Assembly (NCBI GenBank): GCA_016795485.1 | Contig: JAEUHM010000045.1 | Location: forward strand, 1 to 40,779 | Source: Verrucomicrobiaceae bacterium | GTDB taxonomy: Bacteria; Verrucomicrobiota; Verrucomicrobiia; Verrucomicrobiales; Verrucomicrobiaceae | Direction of reading: 5' to 3' | Length of the DNA stretch: 40,779 bases | Part shown: positions 8,510 to 16,118 of the stretch, piece by piece | Position numbering within the stretch: the stretch's first letter is position 1 | Layout of the letters: the number at the start of each line of letters is the position of its first letter | Made by a program: the position numbers and the translations under genes | The notes under the pieces: generated by a model | Database searches by the model: none | What the model saw: the letters and a program-made list of their open reading frames with translations, nothing else | What the model was told of the DNA's origin: nothing

Positions 8510-10344
8510 TCAAAACTTCATCTCTCTTTCTGACCGCACTCCTCGGTCTTTGCGTCAGCGCCAAATCAGCCGACAGGCTACAGGAGTGGTCTCGGCATCT
8601 TCCTGAAAATACAGTCGCCGTCATTCAGATCAAAAACATGTCTGAAGTCGTGAAGGACTGGGAAAAATCATCCATCAACCAGTTCATCAACGATCCCGAT
8701 GTTAAGAAATGGCTAGCCCCTGCCTTAGAAGGCGAGTCGATAGCGGACAAGTTCAAAAAAGAAACTGGATCAAACTTCACGGATGCCGTTGCTTCCACCC
8801 CTGGAGCCGCGCTGATTGCTTTTGTGGTTGATTTGAAGAAAGCCACTAAAGCAGAGCCGAAGCCCGAACTTGTGGTTTTTGCGGATCTGCCAGAAGGAGC
8901 TGATAAGTTCAATGCCGTGCAGGCAAAGCAACTGGAGGCCTACAAGAAGGGCAAACATCCAGACGCCGTGATCATCCAGGAAGAACTTGCAGGTCAGCAA
9001 GTCTCAGCGATTGCCAGCAGTGGTGAAAAGAACGCCAAATGGCTAGATTGCTGGGCTGTGATCGACAATACCCTGGTGGAAGCCTACGACCGGAGCAGCA
9101 TGGAGTCAGCGTTGAATGACATGAAGTCGAGTCGCCCATCTGCGCTCGAGAAGAAGATCACCCGGCAGTTAGAGATAGGTGGAAAGCAATCCGACGTGAT
9201 GCTTATGATTGACCTGGAGCCGCTGATTCAACTGGCTGAGAAGGCCATGACGGAGTCGATGGCTTCTGGGAAAAGCCCATTGCCAGTTGACCCGCAAGCC
9301 GTGCTTTCTGCCCTTGGACTGAAGGAACTCCAGGGAATCGGAGCCGCCATCGACCTCGAAGAAAATCAGAGCACATCCGATTTTGCACTGCTTTACAACG
9401 AAGGGGCAAATGGCTTGATCCAAGCGCTTTTCAAAGGCACCAGCACAGAGGTCGCACTGCCAGCCTTTGTGCCGAAAGGCGTCGATGGCGCTACGGTGAC
9501 TCGTCAGAGTTTAGGCAATATCTGGCAGGCACTGATGGACGGCATCCAGAAACTAGGGCCTATGGCCGCCATGGCCTTGGCTCCCATTGCCGCTACTGAA
9601 CAACAAGTGGGCATGACTTTGAAGGATGATCTCTTTGGCACGATGGATGACACATTTGTGGAGATTCAATCCTTTGGCCCACCCAAGGGTCCGCTTCCTA
9701 ACATTTCAAAGGTGACCATGATCAAGCTAAAGGACCAGCAGCGGTTCAACGCGGCCCTGGAGGCCATCAAAAAACTGATCGGCAATGGATTCGCGATGTT
9801 TGAAGAAACGGAGTTCGAGGGTCACAAAATCTTTGCGATCAAATCATCGCTCACGCCAGACTCACCAGCAGCAGGCGGAGGATCGCTTTTCAGCTACGTG
9901 GTGGCGAACGACTACGTGTTGTTCAGCCAGGGCGAGGCCGATCTTCTACACAAAGTGCTCCTCCGTTTGAAGAACGCAGATGGCGAGGGCGCGTGGGATG
10001 ACACCGAAGTACAGGCGGCAATCAGTGGCCTTCCGAAAGACTACCACGGAGTGACATTCAGCAAGGGCGGATCAATCGTGAAGCTATTGATGACGACAAT
10101 GGCTCAACTCCAAGAACTCGGGAAGACCAAGGGCAGCAAAGACACTGCAAGCAAAGGACCCAAGGGACCAAAAGCAGGAGCCAAGGCGCCTGTTAACCCT
10201 GCCGAAATGAACTGGTTTGATCCATCCGCAACTCCCCCGGATGAAGTGTTCTCCCGCTACTTCGGCACTGGTGCTTCCGCTCTCTACACACTGCCGGACG
10301 CCTTTCAGGTCAGGGCACTCATGATGCCACCTGCCGCCAAATAG
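8506..10344 (+). CDS. Large exported protein of unknown function (DUF3352-like architecture)
   Basis: A 612-residue protein with an N-terminal signal peptide (about 1-22, ending AKSA). After it comes the sequence RHLPENTVAVIQIKNMSEVVKDWEKS, typical of large secreted proteins of Verrucomicrobia, Planctomycetes and cyanobacteria in which a VxxxxxxDxxxxxxxW-type unit recurs. I see partial internal repetition: a similar alpha/beta segment appears near 300-350 and 400-450. A lysine/glycine/proline-rich low-complexity segment lies at about 545-565 (SKGPKGPKAGAKAP). I cannot assign a catalytic function. The gene is coupled to the S1C protease (ATGA) and followed after 2 nt by the VCBS protein gene, so it probably acts with them in the envelope. 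The DUF3352 resemblance is by eye only. Confidence 0.75.
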   Translation: MIKTSSLFLTALLGLCVSAKSADRLQEWSRHLPENTVAVIQIKNMSEVVKDWEKSSINQFINDPDVKKWLAPALEGESIADKFKKETGSNFTDAVASTPGAALIAFVVDLKKATKAEPKPELVVFADLPEGADKFNAVQAKQLEAYKKGKHPDAVIIQEELAGQQVSAIASSGEKNAKWLDCWAVIDNTLVEAYDRSSMESALNDMKSSRPSALEKKITRQLEIGGKQSDVMLMIDLEPLIQLAEKAMTESMASGKSPLPVDPQAVLSALGLKELQGIGAAIDLEENQSTSDFALLYNEGANGLIQALFKGTSTEVALPAFVPKGVDGATVTRQSLGNIWQALMDGIQKLGPMAAMALAPIAATEQQVGMTLKDDLFGTMDDTFVEIQSFGPPKGPLPNISKVTMIKLKDQQRFNAALEAIKKLIGNGFAMFEETEFEGHKIFAIKSSLTPDSPAAGGGSLFSYVVANDYVLFSQGEADLLHKVLLRLKNADGEGAWDDTEVQAAISGLPKDYHGVTFSKGGSIVKLLMTTMAQLQELGKTKGSKDTASKGPKGPKAGAKAPVNPAEMNWFDPSATPPDEVFSRYFGTGASALYTLPDAFQVRALMMPPAAK

Positions 10345-10346
10345 CC

Positions 10347-12638
10347 ATGCGACTCTCTCCGCTGCTCCTTCTCACCCTCGCAAGCGTTCCGATAGAGGCT
10401 GAGCAACCATTGGCGCTACGCCTGAGCGAACCCGAAGTCATCAAACTTGGCTGGAACACACGCTGCCCGCGCGTGGGTGACTTCAATGACGATGGCAGGC
10501 AGGACATCGTCCTCATCAATCAGGACCGCTCACGGATTGAGTTCCTCTTGCAGGGGAAGGATGGTCCAAAAATGGGGCAACCGGAGAAAGTAGCTCGCAA
10601 CGACGTCTGGAACCCTGTGCTTGAGGTTTCACGTTTCGAAAAACAGCCTCTGGTAATCGGCAGCAGCATGATGGCACTGGTGACTGGCGACTGGAATGGC
10701 GACAAACGAGCGGACATTGCCTACACCACCGATGATGCAAAACTCGTTCTGCGCATCCACGGGAAGGAATCTGCAGACTGGACTCAGAAAAAGGAGTTCA
10801 CGTTGGACAGCGTCTCAGACAATAGCGACTCTCTGCTGGCTGCTGACCTAAATGATGACAAACTGACTGATATCATCGTCATCACGCAAACGCGTTGGGT
10901 GATTTACCTCCAGGCAGGCAAAGGCGAGTGGAAAGAAGCGCGCAGTTACGCACTCACAAGCCGCGGAGCCTCTGCACCCCACACGGCAGACCTCAATAGC
11001 GATGGTCGGGTGGACCTTTTCTGCACACAAGCAGAAGGCACTGCCATCCTAGTCCGACTTCAGAGTCCAGAGGGCGATTTTGGAGAAGAATGGCGTTTGG
11101 AGATCGCTGCGGGGCAGAGCTGGGTCAAAAACATCCATCTCGGAAAGGAGAGTGCATTTGCATGGCTCCAGTCCAACACGGGAATGGTGGAGATTGCAAA
11201 ACTGACCAAGACAGCGTCTGCTCAAGATGCTGATCGGGCGGCTTCGATCACTCATGCGATTCCTCCATCAGAGTCAAAAGTGGGGGCCTCCGCATTTGGT
11301 GACATCACCGGTGATGGCGTGGCAGACGTGGTGATCGCGGAATCCAAGGCAGCTCGCATTTGGCTTTTCCAAGGCAGAGCGGATGGCAGCTTTGATCAAG
11401 GTAAGGAGTACCCCACACTCAGTGGCGTGGAAGTCATGGTCGTAGCTGACCCGAATGGTGACAAGAAGCCAGATTTGGTAATCCTCAGCCCAGCGGAGAA
11501 GACCATTGCAGTATCAAGCTGGTCAGGTTCGCGTATCGACTACCCGACCACGGTTCTTCAATCACCAGACGCCCTAGTGGGACTTGCTGTGGGAAGGTTT
11601 GCAGACGTGAAGGAGGCCGCAATTGTGACTTTTACCGAAAGCAAGCCGAAGCCCAATCTCTTGGTTTCACGCTGGAGTGCAGGAGACAAGAAGTACCAAA
11701 CTTCAAAAGTTGAGATCTCCACCTCACCATCACGAGTCACCGCCATTAGCCTGTTAGATGCAGATCAGGATGACCGCGGAGACGTCATTTTGTTCTCCGC
11801 ACTTTCTCCAGTGCAAATGCTGCTCAACCGAGCAGATGCCAAAACCGCCCTCAAAAAAGTCGAAGGCTTGGCGGATAGCATCACGTCAAAACTGGCACCT
11901 TCCTCGATCTCGCTGGTGGATCTGGAGGCTGATGGAAAGAAGGAGCTGCTTATCGTCAAAGACCAACTGGCCAGAATCATTCATGTGGATAAAAATGGGC
12001 AAGCCCGAGTGGCAGACCAGATCAACGCACCAGATGCTGGCACGCAGATCACTACGGCCATCACTGTTGGGAATGCAGACGTGACCAAACGCCGTGTACT
12101 GCTCGTTGATGGGCCGGGCCAAAAGCTCCATGAACTACGCGCCAAAAGTGATGGCGTCTTCCGTGCACACAGCACCAAGGCTCTCGGCACGGTCGGCACT
12201 CCAGACGATGTGCAACTGATCAACGGCGCGAGCGGGCAGCGTCTCCTTTTGCTCAAACGCCAGAGCTTTGAAGTCGTTCCGCTTTCTGGCGAATCATACA
12301 CGCTGTCACGATTGGCCACATTCACCACAGAGTTGCGCGACACTTCACCTGTGGACCTTATTACAGCCAGATTTACCCGCAGTGACGTGGATGACCTGAT
12401 GCTACTGGACAACAAGAAATCCCGGGTGGCTGAGTTCTTCAGGAGTGACAGTGCCGAGCATAAGAGTTGGCGCAGTTTCATGTTCTTCCGCATCTTCCAG
12501 GCAGACCCACACTATCGAGGGAAAGGCGGCTACGAGTTTGAGCCGCACGATTACGCCACCATGGATCTCAATGGCGATGGTCGCATGGACTTGTGCCTCT
12601 TGGTTCACGACCGCATGCTGCTTTACGTGCAGGAATAG
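10347..12638 (+). CDS. Exported VCBS/FG-GAP repeat protein
   Basis: A 763-residue protein with a short signal peptide (MRLSPLLLLTLASVPIEA). It consists almost entirely of FG-GAP/VCBS-type repeats, each with a calcium-binding DxNxDGxxD-like loop: DFNDDGRQD at 45-53, then DWNGDKRAD, DLNDDKLTD, DLNSDGRVD, DITGDGVAD, DPNGDKKPD, DADQDDRGD, and DLNGDGRMD at about 740-748. Such arrays fold into an integrin-like beta-propeller that binds calcium and usually serves in adhesion or protein-protein contact outside the cytoplasm. No enzymatic domain is visible. It starts 2 nt after the preceding stop and ends just before the DUF2752 gene, so it is in the MoxR-to-amidohydrolase operon. Confidence 0.88.
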   Translation: MRLSPLLLLTLASVPIEAEQPLALRLSEPEVIKLGWNTRCPRVGDFNDDGRQDIVLINQDRSRIEFLLQGKDGPKMGQPEKVARNDVWNPVLEVSRFEKQPLVIGSSMMALVTGDWNGDKRADIAYTTDDAKLVLRIHGKESADWTQKKEFTLDSVSDNSDSLLAADLNDDKLTDIIVITQTRWVIYLQAGKGEWKEARSYALTSRGASAPHTADLNSDGRVDLFCTQAEGTAILVRLQSPEGDFGEEWRLEIAAGQSWVKNIHLGKESAFAWLQSNTGMVEIAKLTKTASAQDADRAASITHAIPPSESKVGASAFGDITGDGVADVVIAESKAARIWLFQGRADGSFDQGKEYPTLSGVEVMVVADPNGDKKPDLVILSPAEKTIAVSSWSGSRIDYPTTVLQSPDALVGLAVGRFADVKEAAIVTFTESKPKPNLLVSRWSAGDKKYQTSKVEISTSPSRVTAISLLDADQDDRGDVILFSALSPVQMLLNRADAKTALKKVEGLADSITSKLAPSSISLVDLEADGKKELLIVKDQLARIIHVDKNGQARVADQINAPDAGTQITTAITVGNADVTKRRVLLVDGPGQKLHELRAKSDGVFRAHSTKALGTVGTPDDVQLINGASGQRLLLLKRQSFEVVPLSGESYTLSRLATFTTELRDTSPVDLITARFTRSDVDDLMLLDNKKSRVAEFFRSDSAEHKSWRSFMFFRIFQADPHYRGKGGYEFEPHDYATMDLNGDGRMDLCLLVHDRMLLYVQE

Positions 12639-12649
12639 CCGTCCTGGCC

Positions 12650-13042
12650 GTGCCACCACTCTTCACGCCCATCCTCAAAGAACGCGCCGTTTGCATCAGC
12701 ATTCTGGCAGTGGGTGGCATTCTGATGGGTGCCCAATTGCTCGGCATTACGTTGTATGTGTGTCCATACCGGACGGCTACTGGAATCCCCTGCCCTGGCT
12801 GCGGTCTTACGCGTGGAACAATCTCACTTTTTAGAGGTGATTGGACTGCAGCCTGGAGTTATCATCCATTCTCGTGGCTGGTCCTTCCCGGCCTAGCAGT
12901 GATCGTCATCTCAATCGTATTAACACCTCCTCAACGCGCCCGCTTTATTGGATTGGTGGAGAAAATCGAGCGCCTCACCGGAATCTGCTGGCTTGTGCTT
13001 GTTGGGTTGATGGCTTTTGGGATTTGGCGAATGAGTAAATGA
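12650..13042 (+). CDS. DUF2752 membrane protein
   Basis: Recognised by the DUF2752 signature CPYRTATGIPCPGCGLTRG, which contains three conserved cysteines, with two or three transmembrane segments (about 14-33, 72-90, 105-122). I start it at the GTG at 12650, 11 nt after the upstream stop, giving 130 residues. An ATG at 12593 is also in frame and would add 19 residues overlapping the preceding gene, whose reading frame looks native there. A third possibility is ATG 12725. DUF2752 proteins are small integral membrane proteins of unknown function, common in Bacteroidetes, Verrucomicrobia and Planctomycetes. The conserved cysteines suggest metal or thiol chemistry, but nothing more can be said from the sequence. 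The gene lies between the VCBS protein and the amidohydrolase in the same orientation. Confidence 0.8.
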   Translation: MPPLFTPILKERAVCISILAVGGILMGAQLLGITLYVCPYRTATGIPCPGCGLTRGTISLFRGDWTAAWSYHPFSWLVLPGLAVIVISIVLTPPQRARFIGLVEKIERLTGICWLVLVGLMAFGIWRMSK

Positions 13043-13046
13043 CTCA

Positions 13047-13067
13047 CGCAAAACAGGCCGTTTTGCG
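13047..13067 (+). terminator. Terminator-like hairpin after the DUF2752 gene
   Basis: CGCAAAAC (13047-13054) and GTTTTGCG (13060-13067) pair perfectly around a 5-nt loop, starting 4 nt after the DUF2752 stop. There is no T-run afterwards, so termination may be partial or the stem may stabilise the upstream mRNA. The amidohydrolase gene starts 35 nt later. Confidence 0.5.
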
Positions 13068-13101
13068 AGCGTGTTGATCTGCAACGCTAGCCACACCCAC
13101 C

Positions 13102-14037
13102 ATGACCAACCGTCGACAGTTCATTCTACAAGCAGGAGCCTTTTGCACCTTAACCCAGGCGGCCGAGACAGCCGAGCCAGTCATCGACATTCATCAGCAC
13201 ACGAACTACCATGGTCGCTCTGATGAGCATCTGGTAGCCCATCAGCGTGCCATGGGCGTGACCACTACCATCCTGCTGCCTGGAGGCCGGCCTGCCAACG
13301 TTCCGTCCACGCACAATGGAAAGTCCAACGGGCTGGCTGCACGAGTCGGTCCAAACTCTGACGCACTGAGGGTGGTGGAAGCTTACCCCAAAGAGTTTCT
13401 TCTCGGAGCGAACGAGATCACCGATGCAGATGATGCGGTGAAGTCGATCGAAGAATACCTAAAGAAGGGAGCCGTAATCATCGGCGAGCAAAAGTTTGGC
13501 GTCGAAAGCGATTCCCCTCAGAGCCAAAAACTCTATGAACTGGCCGCCGCTTATAAAGTGCCCATCTTGCTTCACTTCCAGCACAAGACCTACAACTTTG
13601 GCTATGACCGTTTCTACAAGATGTTGGAAAAGTACCCAAATACTCATTTCATCGGTCATGCACAGACCGTTTGGGCCAATATCGACAAGGCGCATGACTG
13701 GAATAACCTTTACCCTAAAGGCAAAGTCACTCCCGGCGGTCTAACTGAGCGTTACCTAGCAGATTATCCCAATTTCTGGGCAGACATGTCAGCTGGATCA
13801 GGTCTGAATGCGCTTAATCGTGACGAGGATTTCACCCGAGGCTTTCTGGATCGCCATCAAGATAAGATTCTGTACGGGAGCGACTGTGCTGACCATTTCG
13901 GACGTGGACCCGCCTGCCAGGGTGCCGGAACTATTGCGGCGATCCGGAAGATGTGCCCCAACAAATCTGCTGAGCGGAAGATCCTTTTTGAAAACTCCCG
14001 CAAGCTTTTCAATCTCACCGCAGACAAGCTTCCATAG
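13102..14037 (+). CDS. Exported amidohydrolase-family metal-dependent hydrolase
   Basis: A 311-residue TIM-barrel hydrolase of the amidohydrolase 2 family (PF04909). It has an N-terminal MTNRRQFILQAG leader with a double arginine, which resembles a Tat signal although the hydrophobic stretch is short. Metal ligands can be placed: IDIHQH with His31 and His33, His158 in LLHFQH, His186 in FIGHAQT, and Asp261 in YGSDCAD. These enzymes use one or two zinc or similar ions to cleave amide, ester or carboxylate groups, often decarboxylating aromatic acids. The gene is last in the plus-strand series that starts with MoxR. A GCxTD-like region near the end (GSDCADHFGRGPACQG) is a normal family feature. 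The substrate is unknown. Confidence 0.88.
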   Translation: MTNRRQFILQAGAFCTLTQAAETAEPVIDIHQHTNYHGRSDEHLVAHQRAMGVTTTILLPGGRPANVPSTHNGKSNGLAARVGPNSDALRVVEAYPKEFLLGANEITDADDAVKSIEEYLKKGAVIIGEQKFGVESDSPQSQKLYELAAAYKVPILLHFQHKTYNFGYDRFYKMLEKYPNTHFIGHAQTVWANIDKAHDWNNLYPKGKVTPGGLTERYLADYPNFWADMSAGSGLNALNRDEDFTRGFLDRHQDKILYGSDCADHFGRGPACQGAGTIAAIRKMCPNKSAERKILFENSRKLFNLTADKLP

Positions 14038-14248
14038 CTCTCCTTTTAGCCACCCGGTGCAAGGCAATTACTGGCGCCAATAAGAGCGTCAACCTTGAGG
14101 TCGCTTCAAGGCATCTTCAGCCGAGAAAAGTCACTTTCGTGCATCATTTTTAAAATATTTGGCATTTTTGCGATTTTTGTATTTGCGTTTTTCGTCATTT
14201 AATCGAAAATACCATATCCGCAATCTCTAGTAGATTTCGATTTTGAAA
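14038..14248. promoter_or_regulatory. AT-rich intergenic region with small hairpin; likely promoter for the next genes
   Basis: The stretch from about 14135 to 14248 is strikingly A/T-rich (runs such as TTTTTAAAATATTTGG and TTTTTGTATTTG) compared with the flanking genes, as expected of a promoter. CCTTGA at 14093-14098 pairs with TCAAGG at 14106-14111, a weak 6-bp stem that could act in termination after the amidohydrolase gene. No sharp sigma-70 boxes can be fixed; the best -10-like sequence is TTTAAT near 14195. Confidence 0.5.
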
Positions 14249-14545
14249 ATGAAATCATCCCTCAAACAGTTCATTCTCAGCCCCTCCGGAGGCTACACGC
14301 GCTTCCTTCAGGGGGTAGATCAGGCTCGCCCACAGCAAGATTTGAGCTGGCTTTCAGACCTACCGCACCGCGCTGACTCCTCTTTGGCGTTGGGTGACAC
14401 AATCGACCCAGAAGCAGTGAAAGCCGCACATGAACTTCGCTCTCAGCTAAGCGAGGCCCTCGCCAACACTCTCCTCATGAGTGCCACCCCAACGAGGAAA
14501 GCGCCTACATTACGTCTAGCGGTAGAAGCCCTGCGTTCCGCTTAA
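14249..14545 (+). CDS. Small protein of unknown function
   Basis: A 98-residue open reading frame starting at the ATG at 14249, directly after the AT-rich region. It begins KSSLKQFILSPSGGYTRFLQG, has no signal peptide or transmembrane segment, and contains a basic C-terminal tail (TPTRKAPTLRLAVEALRSA). A TTG at 14243 is an alternative start. I do not recognise a family. Support for it being real is the upstream AT-rich promoter-like block, a codon composition resembling the neighbours, and its fit in the gap before the ExbB gene. It could be a small regulator or a structural protein, but there is no basis for choosing. It might also be an untranslated leader. Confidence 0.45.
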   Translation: MKSSLKQFILSPSGGYTRFLQGVDQARPQQDLSWLSDLPHRADSSLALGDTIDPEAVKAAHELRSQLSEALANTLLMSATPTRKAPTLRLAVEALRSA

Positions 14546-14583
14546 ATCATTTATCCAACCCGTTTCGCCCCGCGAAAAGAATC

Positions 14584-14673
14584 AAGCACCCGGCCCTAAG
14601 GCCCATGCTGGCACGACCATTGAGGGATTGTTCGCTGCCGCTCCAAAGCCTGGACCAAAGGGCCGGTGTGCTT
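14584..14673 (+). other. Long inverted repeat in the leader of the ExbB operon, possible structured RNA
   Basis: AAGCAC-CCGGCCCT (14584-14597) is complementary to AGGGCCGG-T-GTGCTT (14659-14673), a 14-bp stem with a single bulged T, enclosing about 61 nt. It lies in the 245-nt gap between the small protein and the ExbB gene, which otherwise shows no coding region. A smaller hairpin, TTTCGC/GCGAAA with a 3-nt loop, is at 14563-14577. It could be a leader structure or an untranslated RNA; no known class is recognised. Confidence 0.4.
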
Positions 14674-14790
14674 GCTCCTTTACGATAGATGGCGGAATGC
14701 CCAATTGAACCGGCAACACTCGCAGGACGTTTTTGACATCGCGGGTTCGCGATTGCAAGACAGCAGGGCCAGACTAATCTTGCGGCCCCC

Positions 14791-15639
14791 ATGGTTCGCT
14801 TTCCATTTTCCCTCTTGCTGGTGTTCACTGCCAGTCTGTTCATTGCGGTCGGGCCTTGCCAGGCCCAACAACCAAGCACTGGTAGTCCAAACGTAGTCAT
14901 TACCCCTTCCCCTGTGGCCTTACCCGCTGCCGATGCGCCTGAGGCTGAGGCACCTCTCACGTTTGATACGTTTGTGAAACGAGCCGGAATCATGGCTTGG
15001 CCTTTGATCATCTTGAGCATGATCGCCGTTTGCCTGATCGTCCTCTACAGCCTCACGGTGCGCCAAGGCACGGTCGTTTCCGATGCCTTCATGAACTCCG
15101 CCGATGCTCTCATCAGGAAACAAGACTACCTTGGACTACTCGCCGTGTGCAATCGCCGCAACGAGTGCATCGCTAGGATCACGGCCAAAACATTGGATTT
15201 TGCCACCCGGAATCCCACTGCGTCATTTGAAGAAGTTAAAGAAGTGACGGAAGCCGAAGGCAACCGGCAGTCATCGCTTCTTTTGTCCAGGATCGCCTAC
15301 CTCGGCGATGTGGGAGCAGTCGCCCCGATGCTAGGCCTGTTGGGCACCACGATCGGGATGATCACAACCTTCCACGAAATGACCAATAAGACCTACGGAG
15401 CATCTGGGCAGATGGGCCTAGCGCAAGGTGTGTCTGAGGCACTGCTCTGCACCGCATCGGGTCTGGTCATCGGCATTCCCTCCCTTATCTTTTATTCGAT
15501 CTTCCGCGGTAAAGTGAACCGTCTCATCTCTGAAATGGAAGCGGCCACAACACATCTGATGGCTCTTTTGGCCGTCCAATACAAGAGAGCAGCACGTGCC
15601 GTTGTGCCGCCTCGTAGCGAGCCCGGAACCCCATCCTAA
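14791..15639 (+). CDS. MotA/TolQ/ExbB proton channel family protein
   Basis: A 282-residue inner-membrane protein with an N-terminal signal sequence (about 1-25, ending QA), a proline/alanine-rich stretch, then three transmembrane segments at about 66-90, 172-195 and 213-237. The middle of the chain carries the family signature (GAVAPMLGLLGTTIGMI at 174-190, and GVSEALLCTASGLVIGIP at about 213-230). ExbB/TolQ forms the pentameric stator of a motor that converts proton motive force into movement of a TonB- or TolA-like partner. The ExbD-like gene follows after 26 nt, which completes the motor. No TonB or TolA gene is visible here, and a large TPR protein and an S1C protease follow instead. This points to a Tol-like envelope machine. 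Confidence 0.95.
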   Translation: MVRFPFSLLLVFTASLFIAVGPCQAQQPSTGSPNVVITPSPVALPAADAPEAEAPLTFDTFVKRAGIMAWPLIILSMIAVCLIVLYSLTVRQGTVVSDAFMNSADALIRKQDYLGLLAVCNRRNECIARITAKTLDFATRNPTASFEEVKEVTEAEGNRQSSLLLSRIAYLGDVGAVAPMLGLLGTTIGMITTFHEMTNKTYGASGQMGLAQGVSEALLCTASGLVIGIPSLIFYSIFRGKVNRLISEMEAATTHLMALLAVQYKRAARAVVPPRSEPGTPS

Positions 15640-15665
15640 CCTTCAACCCCTGCTGATACGTTCGC

Positions 15666-16106
15666 ATGAACTTCCGAAAGCAACATTCCATAGACCCTGT
15701 CCCGATCCAACTCGCACCTCTGGTGGATGTTCTTTTCCTGTTGGTCATTTTCTTTGCTGTGACCTGGAAAGCCGGTCTGCAGGAAAAGCTTATGGACGTA
15801 AGTGTGCCTGCGGCTGAAGAGGGCAAGGATCGGAAACAGACCTCCGTGGGCGAAATCATCATCAACGTGAAGAACGATGGGGGCATTGTCGTCAATGGCC
15901 AGGGCCTTTCCGTAGACGACCTCTTGGGAAAGCTGCAAAACATCGCCTCCGTGTACAAAGATCAGGCTGTGATCATCCGTGGAGATGTAAAAACCGAGTA
16001 TGATAAGATCATCAAGGTGCTCGACACCTGCCAAAAGGCAGGCATCTGGAACATAGGCTTTGCCACACGAGACCCAAAAGACACGCCCCCTCCAGCGTCA
16101 CGCTGA
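15666..16106 (+). CDS. ExbD/TolR-family biopolymer transport protein
   Basis: A 146-residue protein, the normal size. The N-terminus is cytoplasmic, then a single transmembrane helix begins with the conserved PLVDVLFLLVIFF, where Asp21 is the proton-binding aspartate of ExbD/TolR. A periplasmic domain follows (VNGQGLSVDDLL...VIIRGD), which has the ExbD fold and would bind the cell-wall or TonB/TolA partner. It works with the ExbB-like protein encoded just upstream in a proton-driven motor of the inner membrane. The TPR gene begins 12 nt after its stop. A C-terminal proline/serine tail is present. I cannot say whether it serves TonB-type uptake or Tol-type envelope stability. Confidence 0.95.
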   Translation: MNFRKQHSIDPVPIQLAPLVDVLFLLVIFFAVTWKAGLQEKLMDVSVPAAEEGKDRKQTSVGEIIINVKNDGGIVVNGQGLSVDDLLGKLQNIASVYKDQAVIIRGDVKTEYDKIIKVLDTCQKAGIWNIGFATRDPKDTPPPASR

Positions 16107-16118
16107 TCACGTTCTACC

